Shown: piece by piece, positions 36,664-46,462 of the stretch
Numbering within the stretch: the stretch's first letter is position 1
Layout: the number at the start of each line of letters is the position of its first letter
Source of the DNA: JAPLJC01 sp963697965
GTDB taxonomy: Bacteria; Desulfobacterota; Desulfobaccia; Desulfobaccales; 0-14-0-80-60-11
Assembly (NCBI GenBank): GCA_963697965.1
Contig: OY969108.1
Location: 558,001-622,000, forward strand
Length of the DNA: 64,000 nt
Reading direction: 5' to 3'
Notes under the pieces: model-generated
The model's database searches: none
What the model was told of the DNA's origin: nothing
Seen by the model: only the letters and a program-made list of their open reading frames with translations
Made by a program: the position numbers and the translations under genes

Positions 36664-36809
36664 AAAAGATGGTCTTTAAAAGGTAGCCGCGGGCTTTAGC
36701 CTGCGTTTTCTTGGTATGGCCGCGGACATCGGCCGGGCGAATTTCGCAGGAAACCGCTCAACGTAACAGCGGCAGCGAGCCGGTAATTAAGAAGCGGCGG
36801 AGAAACCCC

Positions 36810-37481
36810 ATGCTGATCAAGGATTGGATGACCCGGGCCCCCGTAACCATCACTGACGACACCTCCCTGATCCGGGCCATTCATATTATCAATGAGCATC
36901 ACTTCCGGCGTCTGCCGGTGATGAACGCCGGCCGCCTGGTGGGCCTGGTCACCGACCGGGACCTGAAAGCAGCCTCCCCGTCCAGGGCCACCACCCTGGA
37001 CGTGCACGAGATGTATTATCTGATGGCGGAGATGCAGGTAAAGGAGATCATGAGCCGCGACCCGATCACCGTCTCCCAGGACGCCACGGTGGAGGAGGCC
37101 GCCCAAACCATGCTGGCGCACACCATCTCGGGGCTGCCGGTGGTGGACGCCGGAGGCTCAATGGTAGGGATCATCACCCAATCGGACATCCTGCGGGCCT
37201 TGCTCCATATCAGCGGCAGCCTTCAGGGCGGGGTGCAGTTCGCCCTGCGCCTGGAAGACCGGCCCGGGGTTCTCAGGGAGGTGGCCGACCTGATGCGGGC
37301 CAAGGGCGGGCGGCTGCTCAGCCTGCTGAGCTGCTACCTTAGCCCCGAGGAAAACCTGCGGGAGGTCTATGTCCGGGTGAAGAACCTCTCCCCCGAGGCA
37401 GTGGCGGCCATCCAGGCGGAGTTGGCGGCCCGCTTTGAGGTCCTCTATGTGGTTAAGGAGAGGGGAGGGGCCGGGGAGTAG
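36810..37481 (+). CDS. CBS-pair protein with ACT domain
   Basis: A 223-residue protein with two CBS motifs (MLIKDWMTRAPVTITDDTS; MQVKEIMSRDPITVSQDATVEEAA) that form one adenosyl-nucleotide-binding Bateman unit, then an ACT-like ligand domain (about 145-215: FALRLEDRPGVLREVADLMRAKGG). Such proteins resemble AcuB and are thought to be regulatory. ATG 36810 is selected; the longer frame upstream (from 36711) overlaps repeat-like sequence and lacks homology. Confidence 0.87.
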   Translation: MLIKDWMTRAPVTITDDTSLIRAIHIINEHHFRRLPVMNAGRLVGLVTDRDLKAASPSRATTLDVHEMYYLMAEMQVKEIMSRDPITVSQDATVEEAAQTMLAHTISGLPVVDAGGSMVGIITQSDILRALLHISGSLQGGVQFALRLEDRPGVLREVADLMRAKGGRLLSLLSCYLSPEENLREVYVRVKNLSPEAVAAIQAELAARFEVLYVVKERGGAGE

Positions 37482-37510
37482 CCGGGGCAGACATTACCGG
37501 GAGAACTTAA

Positions 37511-37540
37511 AGGGCGCCGGGACGATCTCGGCGCCCTTTT
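37511..37540 (+). terminator. rho-independent terminator after CBS-ACT gene
   Basis: AGGGCGCCG (37511-37519) pairs with CGGCGCCCT (37529-37537), followed by TTTT. It separates the plus-strand CBS-ACT gene from convergent icd. Confidence 0.8.
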
Positions 37541-37635
37541 CAGGTCTAAATAGGGGGCGGCTCACTTCCCGCAAGTTAGCTCGCTATTATGATCCGTTTC
37601 AGAGGCGTTCCAGGAATTTTTTACCGAAAACCGTC

Positions 37636-38865
<1,230 letters not shown>

Positions 38866-39172
38866 GCCTTTCCCTTTCCTGAGAGTTGCCTAATATTTCA
38901 ACCTATTTTGGACGCCGGCGCAAGTCCCCCCCCTGGCGCCCGGCGTTTTCGGGGCGGCGTAACCCCGGGATATTTCCGATTCAAGAGATCATGGCTGCGA
39001 GCCGAGAATCTCGCTGATCAGTCTGATACTGGGTTGCCGCTAAAAGTGGAAAAATCCTTGCTAGGGGCGCACCCAAGTGTGAGCCCGCCCAAGGGATGCC
39101 GGCGCGGGCGCAATTTTGGGTTTTTTGGGGTGGGGGGGCAGAGATCGAATCGCCGCAGTTCTGGCGGGAGGG
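38866..39172. other. gene-free gap, degenerate repeat
   Basis: About 300 bases upstream of icd without a convincing gene. It holds a degraded piece of the composite repeat (GGGGCGCACCCAAGTGTG near 39064-39081) and a G-rich run near 39128. The icd promoter should be in the first part, but no clear -35/-10 is assigned. Confidence 0.5.
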
Positions 39173-39490
39173 CTATTTACGCTTAATCCCCGGAGATAGG
39201 AAGATCCAGAAGATGATGATGATCGCCACGAAGGCCGCCGCCTGCCAGGGATGGCCGCTTATCAAGGTCTTCAGTGTGGACCAGGCCATTCCCAAGCTTA
39301 TCCAAAGCTCGTCTAAGGAGTGTTCCATCCCACCCTCCTCAGGACTGGCAAATTCTTTACAATTATAGCATAGATTCGGCCTTTTTTCAACCAGTTTATC
39401 CGGCCTGGGGGCCAGCTCCACGCCTCGGGCCTCCATGAGCACCTCAATGGGTTCCTTCATCCGGGCGCTAATTTCCTCCTTAGGTGACAT
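39173..39490 (-). CDS. small membrane protein at end of sulfur cassette
   Basis: A 105-residue frame ending in a single transmembrane helix (about 84-98) and GIKRK. The start is uncertain: ATG 39460 has AAGGAGGAAATT upstream, and ATG 39328 has GAGGAGGGTGGG directly upstream and would give a compact 51-residue membrane protein. The region between holds LCYNCKEF, a possible metal or thiol site. It is the last gene of the csoR-dsrE-tauE series. The function is unknown. Confidence 0.5.
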   Translation of the reverse strand: MSPKEEISARMKEPIEVLMEARGVELAPRPDKLVEKRPNLCYNCKEFASPEEGGMEHSLDELWISLGMAWSTLKTLISGHPWQAAAFVAIIIIFWIFLSPGIKRK

Positions 39491-39557
39491 CTTTAATTAT
39501 TATTACAAATCAATCGACTTATGGCCGTTCACCCTCGATTCTCCAGGTTCCCTGACC

Positions 39558-40439
39558 CTAATGTTGGAAGTACATGATCAAGATGCGGATTCCCACCACT
39601 CCTAAAGCCAGCGCCAGGATGCGGATAATCTGAGGTCCCCCTATGCGCTTGGATAACTGCGCCCCCACGGGCGCCCCGAGTAAAACCCCGATGGCCAGGG
39701 ACATGGCGTGCCTTACTTCCGTGTGAAACAAACCATGCCAGACATGTACCACCGTGCCGGTCAAGGCCATGATGGCCAGGACGAATTGGGAGGTTGCCGT
39801 GGCGATGAGTACCGGAAAATCCAAGAAGTAAACCAGGACTGGCACGTGGATGATGCCGCCGCCGATCCCCAGAAAACTGGAGAGGTAGCCCACCACGAAG
39901 CTGACCCCTACGCCCAAGTAGATATTGAAAGTGTAATAATGTCTCTCTCCTTCGGCCGAGGTCACCACGCGCCAGGTGTGGCCGCGGTGGGTGTGCAGCT
40001 CGGAGCGGGGCTTGACTTCAGGGCGGAGTATTAGAAAGGCGGCCAGGGCTATGAGAAGGAGCCCGAAGATGCCGTTAAACAGGTGCCGGGGCACTATTTC
40101 GGTGTTAAGCGCCCCGATGACCGCCCCGGGGATGGTGGCCGCGGCGAAAATCAAGCCCGACTTATAGTCTATCCGCCCCATAAAGGCGTAGGCTTGGGAG
40201 CCGGCCACGGCGTTGAAAAATACCACCGACAGGGAAATGGCCGTAAGTTGCTCGGGGGTTGCCTGGGGATATAACAGCAGGAGCACCGGCATCAACACAA
40301 AGCCGCCCCCGGCGCCGATCAGGGTTCCGATAAACCCCACCGCCACCCCCATCCCGATGAGCGGTAAATATTCACTTGGGGGGAATGGTCCCGTGAATGG
40401 TCCCATTAACTTTCTCCCTTCCCAAATAGGCCGGCCCAA
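39558..40439 (-). CDS. TauE/SafE-family sulfite/sulfur anion exporter
   Basis: A 293-residue polytopic membrane protein with two DUF81 halves: GFIGTLIGAGGGFVLMPVLLLL (about 35-56) and GYLSSFLGIGGGIIHVPVLVYF (about 190-211) are the typical repeated motifs. Family members export sulfite, thiosulfate or sulfoacetate-type anions. The start may be Met12 (40406). Lying between a DsrE-like gene and a small membrane protein, downstream of a CstR-like repressor, it fits a sulfide/persulfide or sulfite relief cassette. Confidence 0.88.
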   Translation of the reverse strand: MGRPIWEGRKLMGPFTGPFPPSEYLPLIGMGVAVGFIGTLIGAGGGFVLMPVLLLLYPQATPEQLTAISLSVVFFNAVAGSQAYAFMGRIDYKSGLIFAAATIPGAVIGALNTEIVPRHLFNGIFGLLLIALAAFLILRPEVKPRSELHTHRGHTWRVVTSAEGERHYYTFNIYLGVGVSFVVGYLSSFLGIGGGIIHVPVLVYFLDFPVLIATATSQFVLAIMALTGTVVHVWHGLFHTEVRHAMSLAIGVLLGAPVGAQLSKRIGGPQIIRILALALGVVGIRILIMYFQH

Positions 40440-40622
40440 AAAGTGAGCCTGTATTTTCTGGTAAAAACCCGCGGCGCCTCGCAGACCCGGAGCAAACCCA
40501 AAGGCGGCTAAAATCTGGCCTTAAAGTTCCCCCATAACCCGCCCGGAAGCGGCCCCCCGGGCGTCCCCGGGCGTCCCCGGCGGCCAGCGCCGCCCAGGGT
40601 GCCCCGGGTTTATTGGGTCAGG

Positions 40623-41074
40623 CTAGGTAAATAGGCAGAGTTTGGCATCCTTGGCGTACTTCAGAAACTCTTCCGCGGTCCAGATGAGCACGTCTTCGAC
40701 CAGGTCCCCCTTCTTGAATTCCATCATGTCGAAGGTCATTTTACAAGCGATCAGTTGCACGCCTTCGATCTGAGCCATCTCCATGAGATCCGGAAGCGAG
40801 GGGATCTGCGCCTTTTCCGCCTTTTTCTTCATCATGGCCGTAGCCATGGCAGACATGCCGGGCACCGCCCCCATGACCCCGGGGGGATGAACTTGGCCTT
40901 CTCGATGCCGCCCTTGAGCACCAGATTGACGCCCATGAAGGTGTAGAAGACCCTGGACTCCATGCCCAGCCGGGCGGCGTTAATGCCCAGGATGAGAGCG
41001 GGGTAGGCGCCGTCCAGGGTGTCGCGTGAACAGATAAAACAGGCGCGATCCTTGGGTTGCTGCGGTTCATTCAT
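40623..41074 (-). pseudogene. DsrE/DsrF-like protein, frameshifted
   Basis: Small sulfur-relay-type protein (DsrE/DsrF/DrsH-like). The first frame starts at ATG 41074 after AGGAGGACGCACAA and reads ACFICSRDTLDGAYPALILG to FIPPG; the second frame supplies MGAVPGMSAMATAMMKKKAEK and LIACKMTFDMMEFKKGDL to the stop at 40623. The frame changes at a C/G homopolymer around 40876-40886, where one extra G would join both into about 150 residues, a normal size. Cys in CFICS and the IACKMT Cys are candidate persulfide carriers. It may be an assembly error. Confidence 0.8.
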
Positions 41075-41197
41075 TTGTGCGTCCTCCTTAATTGTGCCTG
41101 CGAATCCTTGGGGATAACCGCAGCCGAACTTCCTCAAATCCCGGATGAGGACCGGCCGCGGCCGGCGGTTGCCATCGGGACCACTGGCCAGACAGCC

Positions 41198-41494
41198 TTA
41201 GGCCCCGATGAATTTGGTCAATAGAATGACCGTCTTTTGCAGGTTGTGGTACAACTCTTCAGGGTTGTCCTTCCCAGCCATTTCACTGTAACACTTCGCC
41301 AGGTAGCTTTTTAACACCAGGGCGGTCACCGATTTCAGGGCGGATTGGGCCGCCCGCAATTGAGTGAGAATCGCTTCGCACTCTTGGCCGCCGGTCACCA
41401 TGCCCTGGAGTCCCCGGATTTGGCCTTCGATCTTCCGCAACCGGGAGATGACGTTCTTATTCATCTCTTCCTTCACTTCATCCGGTAGGTACAT
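41198..41494 (-). CDS. CsoR/CstR-family metal- or persulfide-sensing repressor
   Basis: A 98-residue DUF156 helical repressor: NVISRLRKIEGQIRGLQGMVTGGQECEAILTQLRAAQ pattern starts at residue 14. The ligand set is Cys39, Tyr64 and Cys68. Copper-sensing CsoR has Cys-His-Cys with spacings 25 and 4; here the spacings are kept but the His is Tyr. A two-Cys pattern 29 apart without the His is what persulfide-sensing CstR has (Cys31/Cys60 in Staphylococcus). With DsrE-like and TauE genes downstream, sulfur sensing is more likely than copper. Confidence 0.88.
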   Translation of the reverse strand: MYLPDEVKEEMNKNVISRLRKIEGQIRGLQGMVTGGQECEAILTQLRAAQSALKSVTALVLKSYLAKCYSEMAGKDNPEELYHNLQKTVILLTKFIGA

Positions 41495-41602
41495 GATGCC
41501 TCCTGAAAACCTCCAGTTGAGTCCTAAAGGGAAGCCAGCGTCAGTAAAGCCGAGGCCCTGACCCTTTTCGATGTCTCCGCTCTCTTGGAAATAATAATCA
41601 TA

Positions 41603-41620
41603 ACCATACCCTGGTATGGT
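41603..41620. promoter_or_regulatory. 18-bp palindrome, candidate CsoR/CstR operator
   Basis: ACCATACCCTGGTATGGT has 8-bp perfect arms around a CT centre. It lies about 110 bp upstream of the repressor gene in an A+T-rich, promoter-like stretch. A related half-site pair (ATCCTACC... ...GGGTAT) follows at about 41622-41641. CsoR-family operators are of this ATACC/GGTAT type, so autoregulation of the cassette is likely. The rest of 41495-41967 holds composite-repeat copy 3 (41820-41957) and no gene. Confidence 0.7.
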
Positions 41621-41819
41621 ATATCCTACCTATTTAGGGTATTCAAGAATTATTTTGTGGGGAGGCAAACTTTCTGGGATGGCAGGGGCCGGAGGCAGGA
41701 GCGTCCGGCCAGGTTTTGGCGTGAGGCAGGTAGGGTGTTCCCTTCCAGCCAAAACTAGAGATGTTTTTGAACTCCGGCAGGCCCGCTAGCTATCATTTCG
41801 TAGAATCTAGAAGCTATTT

Positions 41820-41957
41820 CCTCCGCCCCCCTTGGGGGGGAAAGGGTTAGGGTGAGGGGGGTATGAATGGTCTTGTAGGGGCGCACCCATGTGTGCGCCC
41901 CTACGGAAAACCATGCAAAGCCGCCCCTCCCCCCCGGTGTCGTCCCCTCGCAGAGGT
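41820..41957. repeat. composite palindromic repeat, copy 3
   Basis: Third, shorter copy of the mosaic at 701 and 12474: C/G-rich arm, GTAGGGGCGCACCCATGTGT palindrome and the GAAAACCATGCAAAGCCGCC segment are shared, but the GGGGCGGGTTTTAAACC unit is missing. Confidence 0.8.
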
Positions 41958-41967
41958 CTCCATTCCG

Positions 41968-42705
41968 TCATCCGGCCAGGGGGACCAGCTCCACCCGGCC
42001 CCAGGCCCCCAATTTGTCGCCCACGACCAGCACGGCCCCGAGGATTTCCGGGACGGAGGCGGCCCAGGCCAGGGCGGCGTCAATGGCCCCGGCATCCTGG
42101 ACCAGATTGCCCAGGGCGGTGGCCGCGGCATCGGCCAGTGAGGCTGAGTGGGCCAGGATGCAGGCGGCGTCGGCCCTGCCGAAACTCAGGGAATGGCCTA
42201 CGCTCCCCGAGGAAGTGCACACCCCCAGGGGAGCGAGCTCCGGCTCGATCCGCAAGCCTACCCGGTGGCTCAAGGGGGATGCTCCGGCAAACAAGGAGAC
42301 GATGGCTGGGGAAGTCACTTGCAGGTAGAGGTCGCCCCCATTTTCCACGATGACCTCGGGGTTCGAGGGCTCTTGCGCCAAGGCCCGGCCCACCCGCTCC
42401 GCCAGTGCCCCAGCCACCGCCGCCATGGGGCCTACCCCCACCTGCCGGGCCGCGGCAATCATCTCCCCCACCACGGGCGGGGCCAGGGGGTCCTCCGGCC
42501 AGGGGGCCAGGGTTGTCAGAAATTCCGGGTGCCCGGCGATGTAGGCCTCCAACTGCCGGCGCTCCTCCCGCACCACCTCCCGCACTCTTCGGGAGAAGTC
42601 CCGGGCGGCCAGGACCCAAAGGTCGGTCTCCCGGACGACCACCCGGAATCCCACCAGCCCCGCCCGGGCCATGCGGCTGCGGTAAGTACGCGGTTCATAA
42701 GACAT
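41968..42705 (-). CDS. UPF0280 family protein (ApbE-like)
   Basis: A 245-residue protein of the UPF0280 family, distantly related to ApbE flavin-transferase-like proteins. GPMAAVAGALAERVGRAL, EVIVENGGDLYLQV and GVCTSSGSVGHSLSFGRADAACILA are characteristic. No cofactor function has been established for most members. It is probably cytoplasmic and stands alone between repeat-rich gaps. Confidence 0.87.
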   Translation of the reverse strand: MSYEPRTYRSRMARAGLVGFRVVVRETDLWVLAARDFSRRVREVVREERRQLEAYIAGHPEFLTTLAPWPEDPLAPPVVGEMIAAARQVGVGPMAAVAGALAERVGRALAQEPSNPEVIVENGGDLYLQVTSPAIVSLFAGASPLSHRVGLRIEPELAPLGVCTSSGSVGHSLSFGRADAACILAHSASLADAAATALGNLVQDAGAIDAALAWAASVPEILGAVLVVGDKLGAWGRVELVPLAG

Positions 42706-43335
42706 GGCTATCCTTCAGCGTGCCAGGGTACCTGTTCTGGTAGCCGCAGGCATTAGCCTGCGCTCATTCTATTCAGGATTTTCGCAAGTATAACCTTGCG
42801 GCTGCATCTTGAATGGGAAAAGGATATTACAAAATACTTTTGCCACCCCCACCCCAACCCTCCCCCCTCCAGGGGGAGGGAGACGAGACCATTATTCTCG
42901 GGTAAGTTAATCGTGGCACGTACACTATCCAGTCTTGGCCTTTACTCTTCCTCTGTCTCGTTCCCAAGCTCCTGCTTGGGCAAGATGGACGTGGAGGTTG
43001 AGTTATAGGCCATCCAGGGTGTATCCGGCGCACCGACCCGGAGGCCATTGCCAAACCTCACTCTGCCCAAAAATGTCATTCTGAGCGAAGCGAAGAATCT
43101 AGTATTTTTGGTTAATTGAGATCATTCACTTCTTCAGGATGCCGATTAAATAAGGTTTTGCAATAGCTTCGAGGACATGGTTGGCTTTCAGCGTGCCAAG
43201 GGACTGAGCGCAGGCTAAAGCCTGCGGCTACCGGTAAAAGACAGGGATCAGGGTTTAGGGATTAGGGGTCAGGAAAAACCCTGGTCCCTGGCTCCTAACC
43301 CCTGGCCCCTGTAATTCGCAGGCTAAAGCCTGCGG
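42706..43335. repeat. 630-base repeat-filled gap
   Basis: No gene is seen. Dispersed units found elsewhere in the window are stacked here: TAGCCGCAGGCATTAGCCTG (42741), a CCCCCTCCAGGGGGAGGG palindrome (about 42866), TTCCCAAGCTCCTGCTTGGG (42961), ATTCTGAGCGAAGCGAAGAA (43078), AGGCTAAAGCCTGCGGCTAC (43212 and 43319) enclosing the AGGGATTAGGGGTCAG... ...CTCCTAACCCCTGGCCCCT pair (43243-43310), and a GCTTTTAGCCGACAGCTGAT unit next to rsmA. Confidence 0.75.
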
Positions 43336-44208
43336 CTACCAGCTTTTAGCCGACAGCTGATCGCTGCTAGCTGACAGTTTATTAGCCAGTGCCACGAATT
43401 CCGGCAGGCTCAGGGTCTCCCCCCGCCGCGAAGGATCGAGGCCCAGCTCCCCAAAGGCCCGGCGCACCTCTATCGGGCTGAGCCCCAAGGCGGCCCCGGC
43501 CGTCAGGGTGTTGTTCAGGGTCTTGCGGCGTTGGCCGAAGGCGGCCTTCACCACCCGGGCCAGCAGGGCCGGGTCCCGGGCCTGGGGCGAGAAGGCGGCG
43601 GGCGTCAGGCCCAATACCAGGGAGTCCACCTGGGGCGGCGGGAAAAAATTGGCCGGCCCCAGGGAAAACAGGCGCCTCAGGGAGAAATGGTACCGCAGCA
43701 GCACCGAGAGCACCCCGTAATCCTTGCTGCCGGGGGCTGCCAACAGCCGCGCCCCCACTTCCTGCTGCATCATCAGCACCGCCCGGCTGAGGGCCTGCCT
43801 CTCTGCCATCAGCTTAAAGAGCAAAGGCGAAGTTATCTGGTAAGGGAGATTGCCGGCCACTACCACGGGCCCCCCCACCTCCCGGCTGAGCCCCGGAAAA
43901 TCGAAGCGGAGGACGTCCTGGCAGCGCACTTCCACCCCTGGGGTTTCTGAAAAGACTTCTTCCCGCAAAAACCGGACCAGGGACGGATCCAGTTCCAGGG
44001 CCACCAGCCGCCGCGCCTCCTTGGCCAGGAAGACCGTTAAGGCCCCCAGACCGGCGCCGATCTCCACCACGGTCTCATCGCCCTTCAGCTCCAGGGCCGT
44101 AACAATGCGCCGGGCCTGATGGGGGTGAACCAGGAAGTGCTGCCCCAGGGTCTTTTTAGGCCTTAGGCCGAGACGCTGTAGGAGGATTTTGGGAGAACTT
44201 GAGGACAC
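43336..44208 (-). CDS. rsmA: 16S rRNA (A1518/A1519-N6) dimethyltransferase
   Basis: KsgA-type SAM-dependent methyltransferase dimethylating two adenines of 16S rRNA. The 290-residue protein has RPKKTLGQHFLVHP, the SAM motif VVEIGAGLGALTVFLA, and the catalytic NLPYQIT (NLPY, about 120-126). The C-terminal tail is encoded by repeat sequence. Its first 53 bases overlap the end of the upstream DUF2062 gene, so the two are coupled. Confidence 0.95.
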   Translation of the reverse strand: MSSSSPKILLQRLGLRPKKTLGQHFLVHPHQARRIVTALELKGDETVVEIGAGLGALTVFLAKEARRLVALELDPSLVRFLREEVFSETPGVEVRCQDVLRFDFPGLSREVGGPVVVAGNLPYQITSPLLFKLMAERQALSRAVLMMQQEVGARLLAAPGSKDYGVLSVLLRYHFSLRRLFSLGPANFFPPPQVDSLVLGLTPAAFSPQARDPALLARVVKAAFGQRRKTLNNTLTAGAALGLSPIEVRRAFGELGLDPSRRGETLSLPEFVALANKLSASSDQLSAKSW

Positions 44209-44662
44209 CGGCGGTTCTGCGCTCCTTGAAGCGGCGATATCGCTTGATAAGCCACATGCTCAGGAAAAAGGAGGCGATGGTCGGAGGGATGGCAATCAGG
44301 AGGCCCCCCACCTGCAGGGCCAGGCCCCCTTGCCAGAGCAGGTGCAGCATCTGGGAGGGAGAGTGGCCCTCAGGCCACACCAGGGGCGCCCCGCCGTGCA
44401 ACAGTAGATTGCCCACCTTATAAGACGCCAGGTAGATGAAAGGAAAGGTCAGGGGGTTGCAGATCTGGAGGCCCAGAAAGGCGGCAACCGGAGAGATTCC
44501 CAGGAGAGGGGCCAGAAAGAGCACGGACACCATATGGAAAGGCACCGTGGGGGTGATGCCTATAAAGACCCCAATGGCCATACCCCAAGAGAGCTTCCAG
44601 GGTTCGTCCTGGAGGCGGAGGAACTTGAGCCAATGGTAGCGAAGGGAACGTTTGAAAGACAT
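44156..44662 (-). CDS. DUF2062 membrane protein
   Basis: A 168-residue protein with two or three transmembrane segments and the DUF2062 pattern: SWGMAIGVFIGITPTVPFHM and GLQICNPLTFPFIYLASYKVG. The role is unknown; the domain also occurs fused to glycosyltransferases. It overlaps rsmA by 53 bp, an unusually long overlap, so one of the two may start or end differently. Confidence 0.85.
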   Translation of the reverse strand: MSFKRSLRYHWLKFLRLQDEPWKLSWGMAIGVFIGITPTVPFHMVSVLFLAPLLGISPVAAFLGLQICNPLTFPFIYLASYKVGNLLLHGGAPLVWPEGHSPSQMLHLLWQGGLALQVGGLLIAIPPTIASFFLSMWLIKRYRRFKERRTAGVLKFSQNPPTASRPKA

Positions 44663-44760
44663 GGGCCTCTAAACTGCTTGAAAGCGGGCGACCCAGCGGG
44701 TCCCCCCTACTACCATAATTATAAACGTCTTTTTGAGAAATTTCACTAAAATGCCAGGGG

Positions 44761-46446
44761 TTAATCCTCTCCCGGGGCCGCCTGGTCCCCGGCCGCGGCC
44801 TCTTCCCGGAGCAGCCGGCGCAGGATTTTGCCCACCTGGCTCTTGGGTAGTTCGCTGCGGATTTCGATGAACTTGGGCACCTTGTAAACGGCCAGTTGCT
44901 GGCCACAGAAATCCCGGAGCTCCGGGACGCTTAGCTCCACGCCGGCCTTCGGCACGATGACCACCTTGACGGCCTCGCCCCGATAGCTGTCCGGCACCCC
45001 GAAGGCGACCGCCTCTTGCACCCCCGGAAACTGGTAGAGAGCCTCTTCCACCTCCCGGGGATAGATGTTGTAGCCCCCGGAAATGATCAGATCCTTTTTG
45101 CGCTCCACGATATAAAAATAACCTTCTTCGTCCCGGCGCGCCAGGTCGCCGGTATAGAGCCAGCCATCCTTAAGGACCGCCTCGGTCTCCGTAAGGTTTT
45201 GCCAGTAACCCTTCATCACCTGGGGTCCCCGGATGGCCAGTTCCCCAACCTCACCGGGAGGGAGGCTTCCTTGGCCGCTCTCCTGATCCACCACCCGGGC
45301 CAGGGTGGCGGGCAGCGGCAGGCCGATGCTGCCTGCGGGCCGCGGCCCCTGGACCGGATTCAGATGGGTCACCGGACCGGCTTCGGTGAGGCCATAGCCC
45401 TCCATGATGCGGCAGCCGCTGAGGGACTCGAAGCGGTCCCGCACCTCCAGGGGCAACGGGGCCGAGCCGCTGATGCAGGCCCACAGGGAGGAAAGATCCA
45501 GAGCCGGCAGCCGGGGGTCGTTAATGAGGGCCACGAATATGGTGGGCACCCCGGGGAGCATAGTGGGCCGGCACTTCCGTATCATCTTCAGGAAACCGTC
45601 GATTTCGAAGCGGGGCAGGACAATGATCTCTGCCCCCTGCGACATGGGCCAGTTGAGGCAGGCGGTGAGGCCGAAGGAGTGGGCCATGGGGAGCACAGCC
45701 ACCAGGCGCTCGCTGCCGAATCGCACCTGCGGCAGCCAGGCGCTGATCTGGGCCACGTTGGCCATGAGGTTGCCGTGGCTGAGCATGGCTGCCTTGGGGG
45801 TCCCGGTGGTGCCCCCGGTATAGAGCAAAACCGCCAGATCCTGGACCCCGGGGGTAGGCTCGTCCCCAAGGGGAGGTTGGGCCAGCAAACCTTGCCAGCC
45901 GAAACGGCCCGGGGCCGGCTTAAAGCCCCTGGCCCAGCCTTGCCGCCGGGCCTTGAAGGAGTAAAGCCAGCTCAAAGGCCAGGGGAGGGCGTCCGGAAGG
46001 CTGGTGACTAGGAGATGGGTCAGGTTCGGCCCTACCCGGGCCTCCTCCACCTTGGGCAGGAGGTGATCCAGGACCACCAGCCGCCGGGTCCCGGAATCGT
46101 TAAGCTGGTAGGCCAGTTCCCTGGCGCTCAGGAGCGGGTTCAGCGGCACCACCACCGCGCCCAGGCGCAGGGCGGCATGGTAAGCTATCACGAACTGCGG
46201 ACAATTGGGGAGCAGGATGGCCAGACGCTCCCCTGGGGACAGGCCCTGGTCTTTGAAGGCCCGGGCTAACCGGGCAGCCAGTTCTGAGAGTTGCTGATAG
46301 CTAAAGGTCCGGCCGCAGAAGACCAGGGCCGGGGCTAGAGGGCTCCGGGCCGCGGCCTGGAGCAACAACCAGGGGATAGAAGAGGTGGCCGGCCCCACGC
46401 TGAGCGGCACTCCCGGGTCGTAATGCCGCGCCCAGGGCTGACCCAT
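44761..46446 (-). CDS. long-chain acyl-CoA synthetase-like AMP-binding enzyme
   Basis: A 561-residue ANL-superfamily ligase activating a fatty acid to acyl-CoA by an acyl-AMP intermediate. The P-loop LLYTGGTTGTPKAAMLSH, EGYGLTEAGPVTH, YTGDLARRDEEGYFYIVERKKDLIISGGYNIYPREVEE (start shown by YTGD) and the C-terminal PKSQVGKILRRLLRE Lys region are present. ATG 46446 with GGAGGG upstream is selected; the frame runs open to 46716 but that part only overlaps the slyD-like gene. fadD-like is the best assignment. Confidence 0.9.
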   Translation of the reverse strand: MGQPWARHYDPGVPLSVGPATSSIPWLLLQAAARSPLAPALVFCGRTFSYQQLSELAARLARAFKDQGLSPGERLAILLPNCPQFVIAYHAALRLGAVVVPLNPLLSARELAYQLNDSGTRRLVVLDHLLPKVEEARVGPNLTHLLVTSLPDALPWPLSWLYSFKARRQGWARGFKPAPGRFGWQGLLAQPPLGDEPTPGVQDLAVLLYTGGTTGTPKAAMLSHGNLMANVAQISAWLPQVRFGSERLVAVLPMAHSFGLTACLNWPMSQGAEIIVLPRFEIDGFLKMIRKCRPTMLPGVPTIFVALINDPRLPALDLSSLWACISGSAPLPLEVRDRFESLSGCRIMEGYGLTEAGPVTHLNPVQGPRPAGSIGLPLPATLARVVDQESGQGSLPPGEVGELAIRGPQVMKGYWQNLTETEAVLKDGWLYTGDLARRDEEGYFYIVERKKDLIISGGYNIYPREVEEALYQFPGVQEAVAFGVPDSYRGEAVKVVIVPKAGVELSVPELRDFCGQQLAVYKVPKFIEIRSELPKSQVGKILRRLLREEAAAGDQAAPGED

Positions 46447-46462
46447 CGAAGATGGCCCTCCA

